Counted from the first letter of the stretch, positions 1 to 6,053 are shown. The stretch is DNA of 9,284 bases from JAHJSY01 sp964557155 (GCA_964557155.1 CAZKZC010000018.1:1-9284), one strand, 5' to 3'. Notes: generated from the letters alone by a model not told the origin. A program made the numbers and translations.

Positions 1-155
1 CTGTATACACACATCGTCCAGATACAGATTGGTATGAAAGAAATATAAAAATCAAGCTGAAAATAACGAAGAAGAGTTGCGTAGAGGTCCGATTTACCTC
101 GCCTTGGGCGGACCTCTCCACTCCTCCTCGAGGTACGGACCTCCGACGACGATGA
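1..155 (+). other. Possible 3' end of an upstream plus-strand gene running into repeat DNA
   Basis: The frame beginning at base 3 is open from the window edge to a TGA at 153-155. Its first part reads like ordinary protein (VYTHRPDTDWYERNIKIK). From base 71 the frame runs through the GC-rich repeat, so its last part is probably repeat-derived. Frame 1 also stays open for 15 codons, to a TAA at 46-48. Either could be the tail of a gene starting outside the window, or neither may be coding. No family was recognised. The piece is too short to judge without the sequence to the left. Confidence 0.2.
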
Positions 156-158
156 CGA
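71..158. repeat. GC-rich intergenic repeat block, copy 1, with hairpins
   Basis: This block is much richer in GC than its surroundings. Bases 71-92 (GAAGAGTTGCGTAGAGGTCC plus GA) recur exactly at 893-914. Arms AGAGGTCCG (83-91) and CGGACCTCT (109-117) are perfect inverted repeats around a 17-nt loop. A second small hairpin, GAGGT/ACCTC, sits at 130-143. The block ends in CCGACGACGATGAC, similar to the end of copy 2. It resembles the REP-like or palindromic repeats common in the intergenic DNA of Parcubacteria-type genomes; that comparison is from general knowledge. Confidence 0.7.
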
Positions 159-161
159 AGC

Positions 162-202
162 GTGCAAACCCAAAGTGTGCAAACCTTAGGTTTGCACACT
201 TT
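162..202. repeat. Perfect 14-bp inverted repeat with an extra half-copy
   Basis: AAAGTGTGCAAACC (172-185) is followed by TTA and then its exact complement GGTTTGCACACTTT (189-202). An additional direct copy of GTGCAAACC lies just before it at 162-170. On the plus strand the hairpin is followed within a few bases by a T-rich stretch (AATCATTTTTTC), so it could terminate a transcript entering from the left. It could equally be a repeat element or a protein-binding palindrome. Confidence 0.65.
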
Positions 203-239
203 AATCATTTTTTCTAATTTGTTTCTCATTTTTTTCCCC

Positions 240-268
240 TTGACAAGCGTCTGCTATTATACTAATAT
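240..268 (+). promoter_or_regulatory. Promoter for candidate small RNA
   Basis: A consensus -35 box TTGACA at 240-245 is separated by 17 nt from TAATAT at 263-268. This predicts a start near 275 on the plus strand. No plus-strand protein gene follows. The next signal is a terminator about 25 nt downstream of the predicted start. Confidence 0.5.
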
Positions 269-274
269 ACAATC

Positions 275-334
275 ATATTGGCCTTCGGGCTCCGAGACCC
301 CGCATTTTTTTTGAAACTGCGGGGATCGTTTTTT
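275..334 (+). ncRNA. Candidate ~60-nt small RNA between a promoter and a terminator
   Basis: Between the promoter at 240-268 and the terminator T-run at 329-334 lies a short structured segment with no coding potential. GCC-TTCG-GGC (281-290) forms a hairpin capped by the very stable UUCG tetraloop, and is followed by the terminator stem. The predicted RNA would end at the stop codon of the convergent PemK/MazF-like gene. No known RNA family was recognised. Alternatives are a leftover leader of a deleted gene, or a terminator unit that by chance follows promoter-like sequence. Confidence 0.4.
293..334 (+). terminator. Rho-independent terminator, plus strand
   Basis: CCCCGCA (298-304) pairs with TGCGGGG (318-324) around a 13-nt loop. 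After a small internal loop, CGA (293-295) pairs with TCG (326-328). Six T residues (329-334) follow directly. It would stop plus-strand transcripts from reading antisense into the toxin gene to the right. Confidence 0.65.
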
Positions 335-728
335 ATAACAATCTTCTTATTCTATTCCTTACTTTTTTGAAATTGTCTTCTGGAAAAGTTCTAATTTTAC
401 GCAACAGCCTCTTGCTACTTATCAATCTTAATTGAGATAAAATAACTGAATACTTTTGACCCTTATGCTCAAACTGGTAATAAAATCTACCAGTTTTTTC
501 TTTAGTCGTCATAGGTAACGCCCAAAGCATTTCTCCTCCAAATTTTCTCAAAATTAATATAGGTCTTTCAAATTTAATATTTTTTCCGTCTTGCTCAAAA
601 CCAATATTTGCCCCTAAACTTGCCCACCAAACTTCACGTTCGTGAAAATAAATCTTATCTTCGGGTTTGATATGGATTCTAATTTTTAATTTTGTCCATT
701 CAATAAACTTTATTAAATAATCTTCCAT
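333..728 (-). CDS. PemK/MazF-family endoribonuclease toxin, apparently without antitoxin
   Basis: The 131-aa product matches the PemK/MazF toxin fold, whose members cleave mRNA and are normally held inactive by a co-encoded antitoxin. Visible hallmarks are REVWWASLGANIGFEQDGKN (31-50) leading into ERPILILRKF, ALPMTTKEK (70-78), and SQLRLISSKRLLRKI (98-112), which is the family's C-terminal 'Q-R..d..R' segment. The N-terminal ~28 residues are an extra charged extension. No Shine-Dalgarno lies before the ATG. No antitoxin gene precedes it; the only thing upstream in the same direction is a 12-codon frame ending just before the start. The gene stops within the T-run of the opposing terminator. 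It may be a solitary toxin, be controlled by an unlinked antitoxin, or have lost its partner when the repeats to the right were inserted. Confidence 0.8.
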   Translation of the reverse strand: MEDYLIKFIEWTKLKIRIHIKPEDKIYFHEREVWWASLGANIGFEQDGKNIKFERPILILRKFGGEMLWALPMTTKEKTGRFYYQFEHKGQKYSVILSQLRLISSKRLLRKIRTFPEDNFKKVRNRIRRLL

Positions 729-733
729 GAACT

Positions 734-772
734 AATCTTTACTATTAAATTTTTCAAAACATTTCTTCATAC
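734..772 (-). other. 12-codon frame just upstream of the MazF-like gene
   Basis: Read on the minus strand, an ATG begins MKKCFEKFNSKD and ends in TAG six bases... before the toxin ATG. It is far too short to be a conventional antitoxin. It could be a leader peptide coupling translation into the toxin, the tail of a lost gene, or chance. It is listed because it is the only coding-like sequence where an antitoxin would be expected. Confidence 0.15.
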
Positions 773-807
773 TTCTAATTTACTCTCTTTTTGCTTTAAA
801 ATCAAGG

Positions 808-823
808 GAAAATCACTCCTCAA
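808..823. repeat. 16-bp repeat, also at the right edge of the window
   Basis: GAAAATCACTCCTCAA occurs here and again, exactly, as the last 16 bases (9269-9284). The distant copy directly follows a degenerate copy of the 38-bp repeat, so the motif may be a component of a longer family of intergenic repeats. Confidence 0.55.
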
Positions 824-843
824 AGTCACACCTTTTCCGTCGC

Positions 844-870
844 AATGAATGAGGCTCGACCTCATTCATT
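844..870. repeat. 11-bp stem inverted repeat
   Basis: AATGAATGAGG (844-854) and its complement CCTCATTCATT (860-870) flank a 5-nt loop, CTCGA. The hairpin lies between the 16-bp repeat and the 22-bp repeat. No T-run follows on either strand, so it looks like part of the repeat block rather than a terminator. Confidence 0.55.
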
Positions 871-892
871 CACTCCTCCCCAAGAAAGGATG

Positions 893-927
893 GAAGAGTT
901 GCGTAGAGGTCCGACGACGACGGTGAC
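893..927. repeat. GC-rich intergenic repeat block, copy 2
   Basis: Bases 893-914 repeat 71-92 exactly (22 bp). The sequence then continues CCGACGACGACGGTGAC, resembling the end of copy 1. The middle part of copy 1, including the right arm of the AGAGGTCCG hairpin, is absent here. This copy is therefore shorter or internally deleted. It joins directly to the excalibur-like coding remnant. Confidence 0.65.
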
Positions 928-928
928 T

Positions 929-1006
929 ATGTATGAAAGTTATGATGGTGATATATATGATTTAGATAGAGATAATGATAGGATTGCTTGTGAAAGTTTG
1001 AAATAA
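929..1006 (+). pseudogene. Remnant of an excalibur calcium-binding domain protein
   Basis: The frame from ATG 929 encodes 25 residues ending in TAA at 1004-1006. It contains YDGDIYDLDRDNDRIACE, which matches the C-terminal half of the excalibur domain (Pfam-type pattern 'LDRDxDGxACE'; here R replaces the usual G). Such domains sit at the C-terminus of secreted or surface nucleases and wall proteins, where the aspartates bind calcium. The frame stays open leftward to a stop at 797-799, but that part is translated repeat DNA and carries no recognisable protein. I read this as the tail of a gene whose front has been replaced by the repeat block. A genuine small ORF using an ATG at 845, 890 or 929 cannot be excluded. 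Confidence 0.45.
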
Positions 1007-1039
1007 AAAGCCGTGAGTGCTGTAAGCAGTCACGGCTTT
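1001..1039 (-). terminator. Rho-independent terminator after the 253-aa gene
   Basis: AAAGCCGTGA (1007-1016) pairs perfectly with TCACGGCTTT (1030-1039). The 13-nt loop contains a further TGC/GCA pairing. Read on the minus strand, the stem ends in TTTTTATTT, placed 9 bp after the stop of the 253-aa gene. The plus-strand excalibur remnant also stops directly against it, so it may act in both directions. Confidence 0.8.
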
Positions 1040-1047
1040 AAGGGAAT

Positions 1048-1809
1048 TTAGGAATAAATTATTCTTACTTTTCCGACATAGCCCTTGGCTTGCATTTCCT
1101 TTCCTTCTTTTCTAGAGAAAAAGGGAAGTAAGGTTATTTCATTTTTACCAATTTCTATTTTATTCCTTCCACCTTTTCCATAAAAAAACCTTCTCGCCGT
1201 TAATGATGATCTTCTTTCACTATGTTCTAACATCCTTTCCCACTTTTCTAAATCTGCTATCCTTTGATCTTGACGAACAATGGGATATTTTGATGGAGCA
1301 GTTATTCTGAAAACAACTGATTTAGGCCGTTTTTCTTTTTGATGATATTCGACTATGATTACTTGTAACTTAAAATCTCTTACTTCAATTATAGTTCCTT
1401 TCTTGATGTTGATTTCTTCAATATCAGAGCCAATTACTTTAATTTCTTCTGCTTCTATTTTTACACTAGTTATATCATTCGATGAAAACATAGTAAATAT
1501 TGGGATTTGCCATTTTCTTGGGTCACGATTCTGTTTATCTGTGTCTATTCTCAACGGATAAACCTTAATGATCGTACGACTTCTTACTAATTTTTCGGCA
1601 CCTGAACGCAAGAAATAAGGTTTCTTTAATTCATTGTGTGGGATAAATACCCTTATATTTTCTGAAGACCATTCTGGTTTGTATTTTGCCCAGATTCCAG
1701 AGAACCAGCCCTTTTTGAATGAAAGACTCACAGGTCTTACATTGAAAATTGGCACTTCTAATGAAGATAGAGAAAATTCAATCTCAGCAATAATTTCTTC
1801 CCGATCCAT
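1048..1809 (-). CDS. Protein of unknown function, 253 aa
   Basis: I do not recognise this protein. It has no obvious signal peptide or membrane segment. It is rich in lysine, arginine and glutamate, with many alternating beta-type stretches (IIEVRDFKLQVIIVEY around 140-155; NKIEIGKNEITLLPFF near 216-231). The region around 187-215 is strongly charged and probably helical (KWERMLEHSERRSSLTARRFFYGKG). The ATG at 1809 is supported by a strong AAGGAGG 9 nt upstream, a signal the toxin and helicase genes nearby lack. It has its own promoter and its own terminator, so it is a single-gene unit and not the tail of the helicase operon. The basic character would fit a nucleic-acid-binding or cytoplasmic structural role, but that is a guess. 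Confidence 0.75.
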   Translation of the reverse strand: MDREEIIAEIEFSLSSLEVPIFNVRPVSLSFKKGWFSGIWAKYKPEWSSENIRVFIPHNELKKPYFLRSGAEKLVRSRTIIKVYPLRIDTDKQNRDPRKWQIPIFTMFSSNDITSVKIEAEEIKVIGSDIEEINIKKGTIIEVRDFKLQVIIVEYHQKEKRPKSVVFRITAPSKYPIVRQDQRIADLEKWERMLEHSERRSSLTARRFFYGKGGRNKIEIGKNEITLLPFFSRKEGKEMQAKGYVGKVRIIYS

Positions 1810-1818
1810 AATCTATTA

Positions 1819-1825
1819 CCTCCTT
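1819..1825 (-). promoter_or_regulatory. Ribosome binding site of the 253-aa gene
   Basis: CCTCCTT on the plus strand reads AAGGAGG on the minus strand, 9 nt before the ATG at 1809. It fixes that start codon. Confidence 0.8.
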
Positions 1826-1873
1826 ATTCTATTTTAAAGAACATTTCGTATATCAATTTTTCCTGTATGTTTC

Positions 1874-1902
1874 ATCTTATCCTAAATAAGAGGATTTTTC
1901 AA
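1874..1902 (-). promoter_or_regulatory. Promoter of the 253-aa gene
   Basis: On the minus strand, TTGAAA (1897-1902) and TAAGAT (1874-1879) are spaced by 17 nt. The predicted start near 1867 gives a leader of roughly 58 nt. A weaker alternative (TTGATA, 17 nt, AATAGA) lies closer to the gene. Confidence 0.5.
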
Positions 1903-1929
1903 GTCCAAAATTAAAGAGCTCAGCTTCTT

Positions 1930-1963
1930 AAAAAGTGATAGACCCGAGTGTCTATCACTTTTT
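1930..1963 (-). terminator. Terminator of the helicase operon, overlapping its stop codon
   Basis: AAAAAGTGATAGAC (1930-1943) and GTCTATCACTTTTT (1950-1963) form a perfect 14-bp stem with a 6-nt loop. It is A-rich on one side and T-rich on the other, so it can terminate in either direction. The last lysine codons and the TGA stop of the helicase gene (1955-1957) lie inside the upstream arm. Confidence 0.85.
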
Positions 1964-4915
1964 ATTCATTGTTTTACGCATACGGCAATATTCGCACTTA
2001 GGATCATCGCATGATTTGTCCCAAAAGTCTAAGTTAATTATTTCTTTAGCAACTTTATTTATCTGCTCTTCAAGCTCCTTTACCTCCCCTCTTTCAATTT
2101 TAAACTTTTCTTTTTTATAATTTCCCTTAACATCTGGTTCTATAAAATCTATTTCTCCAGAGATCATTTTAAACTTATTGTTTTGATAATTATTTAATAA
2201 TAGATTATAAAAAACAAGTTGCCGTTTATAGTCGCCGTTACCGCTCTTCGTCTTTCCTTCTATATCGTTCCTAGTTTTTGGCTTACCTGTTTTATAATCA
2301 ACCACATTAACATTATTTGAAGAATCTGTTATTTCTATTTTATCAATTTTCCCGTTAATTACTATGTTTTTGGCAAGTTCTATCCCTCTTATATTAAATT
2401 CAGAAAGCATATTATTCTTCCATTCTTTGTGATATTTTTTGTAATATCCCGATAAGACTTTTTTTCCTTTATTAAGAATCTCCTGGTATTCTTTTTCCTG
2501 GATAGGTTGATTATTTAACGATTCCACAAATTTATCAACGAGATACTTTTCTTCTAAATCATCGCCTCTTGCCAATCTATTAAAATAAAGATTTAAAGCA
2601 CTATGAATTGCTGTTCCGAACATAAGATGTTTATTCGGCGATCCTGGAATACGGATTAAATTTCTATAAAAATATTTCCAAGGACATTCAAGATAATTAT
2701 TTAAAGCAGTTGCCGATAAGCCATACTTATAAAAAAGTTCATTTAAAAGTCCTTTTTCTTTAATGGTTGAATGCTTGTTAATAGTAGGAGCAAACTCAAT
2801 TTCTTTTTTGGTATTAAATTCTTCTTCTTCTTTCTTCTTCACATCAGAAAGTTCAATATAATCCTCTTTAATATCCTGTAAAAATTTGCTGGGCAATTGA
2901 TCACGACCATTTTGATTATAGTTTGAATATGTAATAAACACCTTTTTTCTTGCCCTGGTTAATGCCACATAGAATAGATTGCGTTCATCATTATCATCAA
3001 TAGCAAAATTCTTTTCTATCGGAAGCTTGATAAGATTTATATTTCTTCTAGAACCCCACCGTTTGTCAATGGCATTAAAAATATAGACATAATCAAATTC
3101 TAAGCCCTTAGATTTATGGGCGGTCATAAGGCGGACCTTGTTTGGAGCAAAAACTGATTCATTTTTGATAGATACATTGTGTTCTTTCAACACATCCAAA
3201 TAAGAGAAAAAGTCATCAAGAGTATAATTTTTATGATTTTCTACAAGAGCTTTAACTTGACCAAAAAGTGTATGGAGTTTTTTTATTTTCTCTACGGCAG
3301 ATTGACTAGAAATAAGAGAGGAAAGAAACCCTGAATCACGGACAATGTCCTCAAAAGACCTAACCGTGTCTTCGTTCAAAGAAAATCTTTTCCATCTCGA
3401 AAGATCTTCATATATTTTTTTAAGCTTATCTATTGATTCTATCCCCTCTTTCTTCATTATTTCTGATGACTTTATTACATCATACGGATTAATCCTCTTG
3501 TTACTAATACTGCTTATCTTATAAACATCAATTGGGGGTATATCAAAAATATCTATATGAAGCATCTCTATAAGTTCTTGTCCTGAACCAAAGTTTTGAA
3601 CCGCTTTTAAAATTATCAGGAGCTTTTTAATATCTTCGTCATTCATTATGTCTTGATCTGATTCAATAACAAAGGGAACGCCTAATTTTTCAAACATTCT
3701 GGCTATTGGAACAACATCTCTATTCTCTCTATATAAAACAGCTATTTCTCCTAGCGATCCTTCTTCTTCTAATATATTTTTTGCTAAAAAATATTGTTCA
3801 GCTTCTAAGCTAGAGAAGGCTGAAATGGATATTAGAGTTTCTTTGTGTCCCGCCTTTGCCGAAAGGTTCATTTCCGAAGAAATAATATTGTCAGCTACAT
3901 TTAAAATTGTTTGCGTAGAACGGTAATTAGATTTTAAATTTATAACCCTCACATCCTCATAGAGGTTCTTAAAATACAGAAAGTTCTCCCTTGAAGCTCC
4001 TTGAAAACGAAATATCGCTTGCTTCTCATCGCCAACTATAAATAAGTTTGGTTTTTTATAATAATTTGCTAAAAGTTCTAATATTTTATTTTGAGCAGAA
4101 TTAGTGTCTTGATGCTCGTCAACCAAGATATATAAATATTGCTCTTGTAACATTAAAAGAAGTTCTTTATTCTTTCCCAGAGCTATTATTACCTGCATTA
4201 TCATATCGCCATAATCATAAAAGTGCAATTCTTGAAGTTTTTCTTGATACTTGCCGTATATTTGAGCAAGCTCTTTATTGCGATCAATATATTTTTTCTC
4301 CTTTATATATTTACCTTTCATCTTTCCCTCATAGGCACCTTTCTCATAATAAAGATCTTCTATATTTAAAAAATCCTTCTCCCCTCTCTCGGCTAATTCT
4401 TTAAATTGTTCAGGCAATAGGCCCTGTCTTTTAAGTTCATCTATAGAGCTAATAATAGAACGGACATAAAAATAGTTATCTCCAAAAGGTTTTAACATCT
4501 CAAGACTTAAGCTGTCAACAATACCTCTTATAATATTTATTTGATCAATGTCTGTTATATTATTAGAACCTATAATATCTGGAAATTCGTCAGGATAATT
4601 CTTAATAATATCGTTAGAAAAACCATGGAATGTAGCGATATTAACACTATAAGCATCGGAGCCAATAATCCTAATCAAATTTTTACGCATAGAAGCAACA
4701 CCAGATTCAGTAAATGTTAACGCCAAAATCCCCTCAGGGGGCGTATCGGTCTTATTTAAAATATTAGCAATTCGCATTGAAAGCAAGTGAGTCTTACCCG
4801 TTCCCGGACCAGCAATAACCATAACTGGCCCCTCTATTGAATCAACTGCTTCTTTTTGCTCAACATTAAGCTTGCCATATTCCACCTCAAAATTTTTGTT
4901 TAACTTTTCATCCAT
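1955..4915 (-). CDS. UvrD/PcrA-type SF1 helicase fused to a PD-(D/E)XK iron-sulfur nuclease
   Basis: This 986-aa cytoplasmic enzyme should unwind DNA 3'-to-5' with ATP and cut single strands, acting in repair, recombination or defence. The helicase motifs are all present: Q-motif near Q20, Walker A GPGTGKT (36-42), TFHGF (95-99), DEHQD (266-270, with His where DEFQD is usual), VGDEKQAIFRFQGA (294-307), NYRST (330-334), MTAHKSKGLEFDYVYI (597-612) and NLFYVALTRARKKVF (646-660). A charged linker (about 690-720) leads to an AddB/RecB/Cas4-like nuclease: H771, D858, D873-Y-K875 (VVDYKTGK), and QLVFYNLLL (899-907). Four cysteines (C744, C969, C974, C977) are placed to hold a 4Fe-4S cluster as in AddB. 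Both activities thus look intact. The start has no Shine-Dalgarno and lies 13 nt after the RelE-like toxin gene, with no clear promoter between, suggesting co-transcription. Similar single-chain fusions occur as housekeeping genes in reduced bacteria, so a defence role is only one reading. Confidence 0.9.
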   Translation of the reverse strand: MDEKLNKNFEVEYGKLNVEQKEAVDSIEGPVMVIAGPGTGKTHLLSMRIANILNKTDTPPEGILALTFTESGVASMRKNLIRIIGSDAYSVNIATFHGFSNDIIKNYPDEFPDIIGSNNITDIDQINIIRGIVDSLSLEMLKPFGDNYFYVRSIISSIDELKRQGLLPEQFKELAERGEKDFLNIEDLYYEKGAYEGKMKGKYIKEKKYIDRNKELAQIYGKYQEKLQELHFYDYGDMIMQVIIALGKNKELLLMLQEQYLYILVDEHQDTNSAQNKILELLANYYKKPNLFIVGDEKQAIFRFQGASRENFLYFKNLYEDVRVINLKSNYRSTQTILNVADNIISSEMNLSAKAGHKETLISISAFSSLEAEQYFLAKNILEEEGSLGEIAVLYRENRDVVPIARMFEKLGVPFVIESDQDIMNDEDIKKLLIILKAVQNFGSGQELIEMLHIDIFDIPPIDVYKISSISNKRINPYDVIKSSEIMKKEGIESIDKLKKIYEDLSRWKRFSLNEDTVRSFEDIVRDSGFLSSLISSQSAVEKIKKLHTLFGQVKALVENHKNYTLDDFFSYLDVLKEHNVSIKNESVFAPNKVRLMTAHKSKGLEFDYVYIFNAIDKRWGSRRNINLIKLPIEKNFAIDDNDERNLFYVALTRARKKVFITYSNYNQNGRDQLPSKFLQDIKEDYIELSDVKKKEEEEFNTKKEIEFAPTINKHSTIKEKGLLNELFYKYGLSATALNNYLECPWKYFYRNLIRIPGSPNKHLMFGTAIHSALNLYFNRLARGDDLEEKYLVDKFVESLNNQPIQEKEYQEILNKGKKVLSGYYKKYHKEWKNNMLSEFNIRGIELAKNIVINGKIDKIEITDSSNNVNVVDYKTGKPKTRNDIEGKTKSGNGDYKRQLVFYNLLLNNYQNNKFKMISGEIDFIEPDVKGNYKKEKFKIERGEVKELEEQINKVAKEIINLDFWDKSCDDPKCEYCRMRKTMNKK

Positions 4916-4928
4916 AATTTTATTATCA

Positions 4929-5321
4929 TTAAAACAAGTCCCTATATTGATTATAATTTTCTTTGATTATCTGCTTCCATCTCGCTGTTTCATTACTACC
5001 ACCTAAATCATTTTTATGATAAACCAAAAGGACATAAACCATTCTTGTGTCCCGATGGACAGCAACAATACATCTATTGCCTGAACTTTTTCTAGATTTT
5101 TTTGATCCCGCAATACGAAACTCAGTTTTAACTATTTTAATATTATCAACATCTATTATGGTTTCGACAATTGAAGTATCAAATAAAGCGTCTGTGCGTT
5201 TAAATTCTTCAATCATTGCTCGCCATGTTATATCCCAAGCAGTTTTGTATTTTTTCTTGAAGTTTTTAATAAAATGACGTTCGGCAAAATGTTCTGTCGC
5301 CACCGTATATCTAATAAACAT
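4929..5321 (-). CDS. RelE-superfamily-like toxin paired with a Panacea antitoxin
   Basis: The 130-aa protein has helices in its first half (ATEHFAERHFIKNFKKKY; AWDITWRAMIEEFKR) and a beta-rich second half. There GNRCIVAVHRDTRMVYVLLV (81-100) is followed by YHKNDL and a closing helix (ETARWKQIIKENY, 111-123). The pattern 'R..v.v..d...v.vllvy.K.d....E' is that of RelE/ParE-fold toxins, which usually cut mRNA on the ribosome. The basic stretch GSKKSRKSSGNR (72-83) could contact RNA. Its start overlaps the upstream Panacea gene by 11 bp, the tight coupling typical of type II toxin-antitoxin pairs. It has no Shine-Dalgarno of its own and probably depends on translational coupling. The fold is inferred from sequence pattern only, so another toxin fold is possible. 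The role as toxin is supported mainly by its partner. Confidence 0.7.
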   Translation of the reverse strand: MFIRYTVATEHFAERHFIKNFKKKYKTAWDITWRAMIEEFKRTDALFDTSIVETIIDVDNIKIVKTEFRIAGSKKSRKSSGNRCIVAVHRDTRMVYVLLVYHKNDLGGSNETARWKQIIKENYNQYRDLF

Positions 5322-5994
5322 ATTCTGGATCTTCTTGAGTTATTAACTCATAAGGAATTATTTCGTCAGGAGAGCAAATTTTATAAGGTAATTGATTATG
5401 AGTAAAATCAACAATTTCGCTAGTTTTCTTGTTCTTCCATTTTTCTGAAATCTTTGCGATTAATCCTATTTCTTTTTTTGATAGTTTTTCTAATGGCTTG
5501 TTTATCGACCCTCTATTTTCTGAAATTAAAAGTAAATCGTTTTTATGCTCAACTGTTATTTTTCCTGTTTCTTCTAGCTCGTCTATGGCTCTAAAATATA
5601 TATCTGGCACTGGCCCATATTTAATTCTGCGATACTGCATTCCACTCATACTTTCTAGATGATTATAAAACCAAGAAAAATCTGCCAAATATAACATTTT
5701 AGCAAGTTTTGTTTTTAAGATTTTGCCATCTTTAGATGAGCCATTTCTAACATAAGCCAAAATCATTTCTTTATACTTTTCGTAATCTGGCTGTAATCCA
5801 CTTTCAACCTCTTCTAAAGAAATACCAAAAATATCAGACAGCTTTACCATTTGAGAAAAGTTAAGCTCTGTTTTTCCTTGTTCAAAAGTAATATAGGAAG
5901 AACGAGAAATTCCCAATTTTCCTGCGACTTCTTCTTGCTTTAGTTCCTTTTTAATTCTTATATCTTTTATTAATTTAAAATATTGATTAGTCAT
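5311..5994 (-). CDS. Xre-HTH + Panacea (DUF4065, SocA-like) antitoxin
   Basis: The protein has 227 aa. Residues 5-60 form an Xre/Cro-type helix-turn-helix (KQEEVAGKLGISRSSYITFE, 19-38) likely to bind the operon's own promoter. Residues about 70-215 form a Panacea domain, known as DUF4065 or SocA-like. Its hallmarks are KTKLAKMLYLADFSWFY (94-110), YRRIKYGPVP (121-130), the helix TSEIVDFTHNQLPY (191-204), and IPYELI near the end. Panacea-containing proteins are known antitoxins (PanA of PanAT systems) that neutralise many unrelated toxin folds by direct binding, and SocA is a proteolytic adaptor with the same domain. It is first in the operon, overlaps the toxin gene by 11 bp and ends in TAG. 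Both domains look full length. The assignment as antitoxin rather than an unrelated regulator rests on the domain and the gene order. Confidence 0.88.
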   Translation of the reverse strand: MTNQYFKLIKDIRIKKELKQEEVAGKLGISRSSYITFEQGKTELNFSQMVKLSDIFGISLEEVESGLQPDYEKYKEMILAYVRNGSSKDGKILKTKLAKMLYLADFSWFYNHLESMSGMQYRRIKYGPVPDIYFRAIDELEETGKITVEHKNDLLLISENRGSINKPLEKLSKKEIGLIAKISEKWKNKKTSEIVDFTHNQLPYKICSPDEIIPYELITQEDPEYVY

Positions 5995-6010
5995 ATCTTT
6001 TATTTTATAT

Positions 6011-6020
6011 ACTTATAAGT
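6011..6020. promoter_or_regulatory. Candidate operator for the Xre-Panacea antitoxin
   Basis: ACTTATAAGT is a perfect 10-bp palindrome 17 bp upstream of the antitoxin start, just downstream of the predicted -10 box. This is a plausible site for autorepression by the Xre domain. AT-rich palindromes of this size also arise by chance. Confidence 0.3.
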
Positions 6021-6025
6021 TAATT

Positions 6026-6053
6026 CTATAACAACCATGTCAAAAAGTCAAAC
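6026..6053 (-). promoter_or_regulatory. Probable promoter of the Panacea toxin-antitoxin operon
   Basis: On the minus strand an extended -10 (TGT then TATAGA) lies about 30-40 bp before the antitoxin ATG. The best upstream boxes are TTGACT at 15 nt spacing, or an overlapping TTTGAC at 16 nt. A perfect TTGACA also occurs between them but is badly spaced for this -10. The region surely holds the promoter; the exact boxes are uncertain. Confidence 0.4.

Noticed and set aside
1355..2120. Plus-strand open frames at 1355-1561, 1634-1837 and 1935-2120
   Set aside because: They lie antisense to well-supported minus-strand genes and show no family features; chance open frames.
1955..4915. Helicase as AddA of an AddAB pair or as a Cas-associated protein
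   Set aside because: There is no AddB-like partner gene, and helicase and Fe-S nuclease are already combined in one chain; best described as a single-chain UvrD-nuclease fusion.
4916..4975. Internal promoter for the helicase gene
   Set aside because: A TATAAT occurs in the toxin's 3' end on the minus strand, but no -35 box lies at a suitable distance and there is no TGn extension; too weak to list as a feature.
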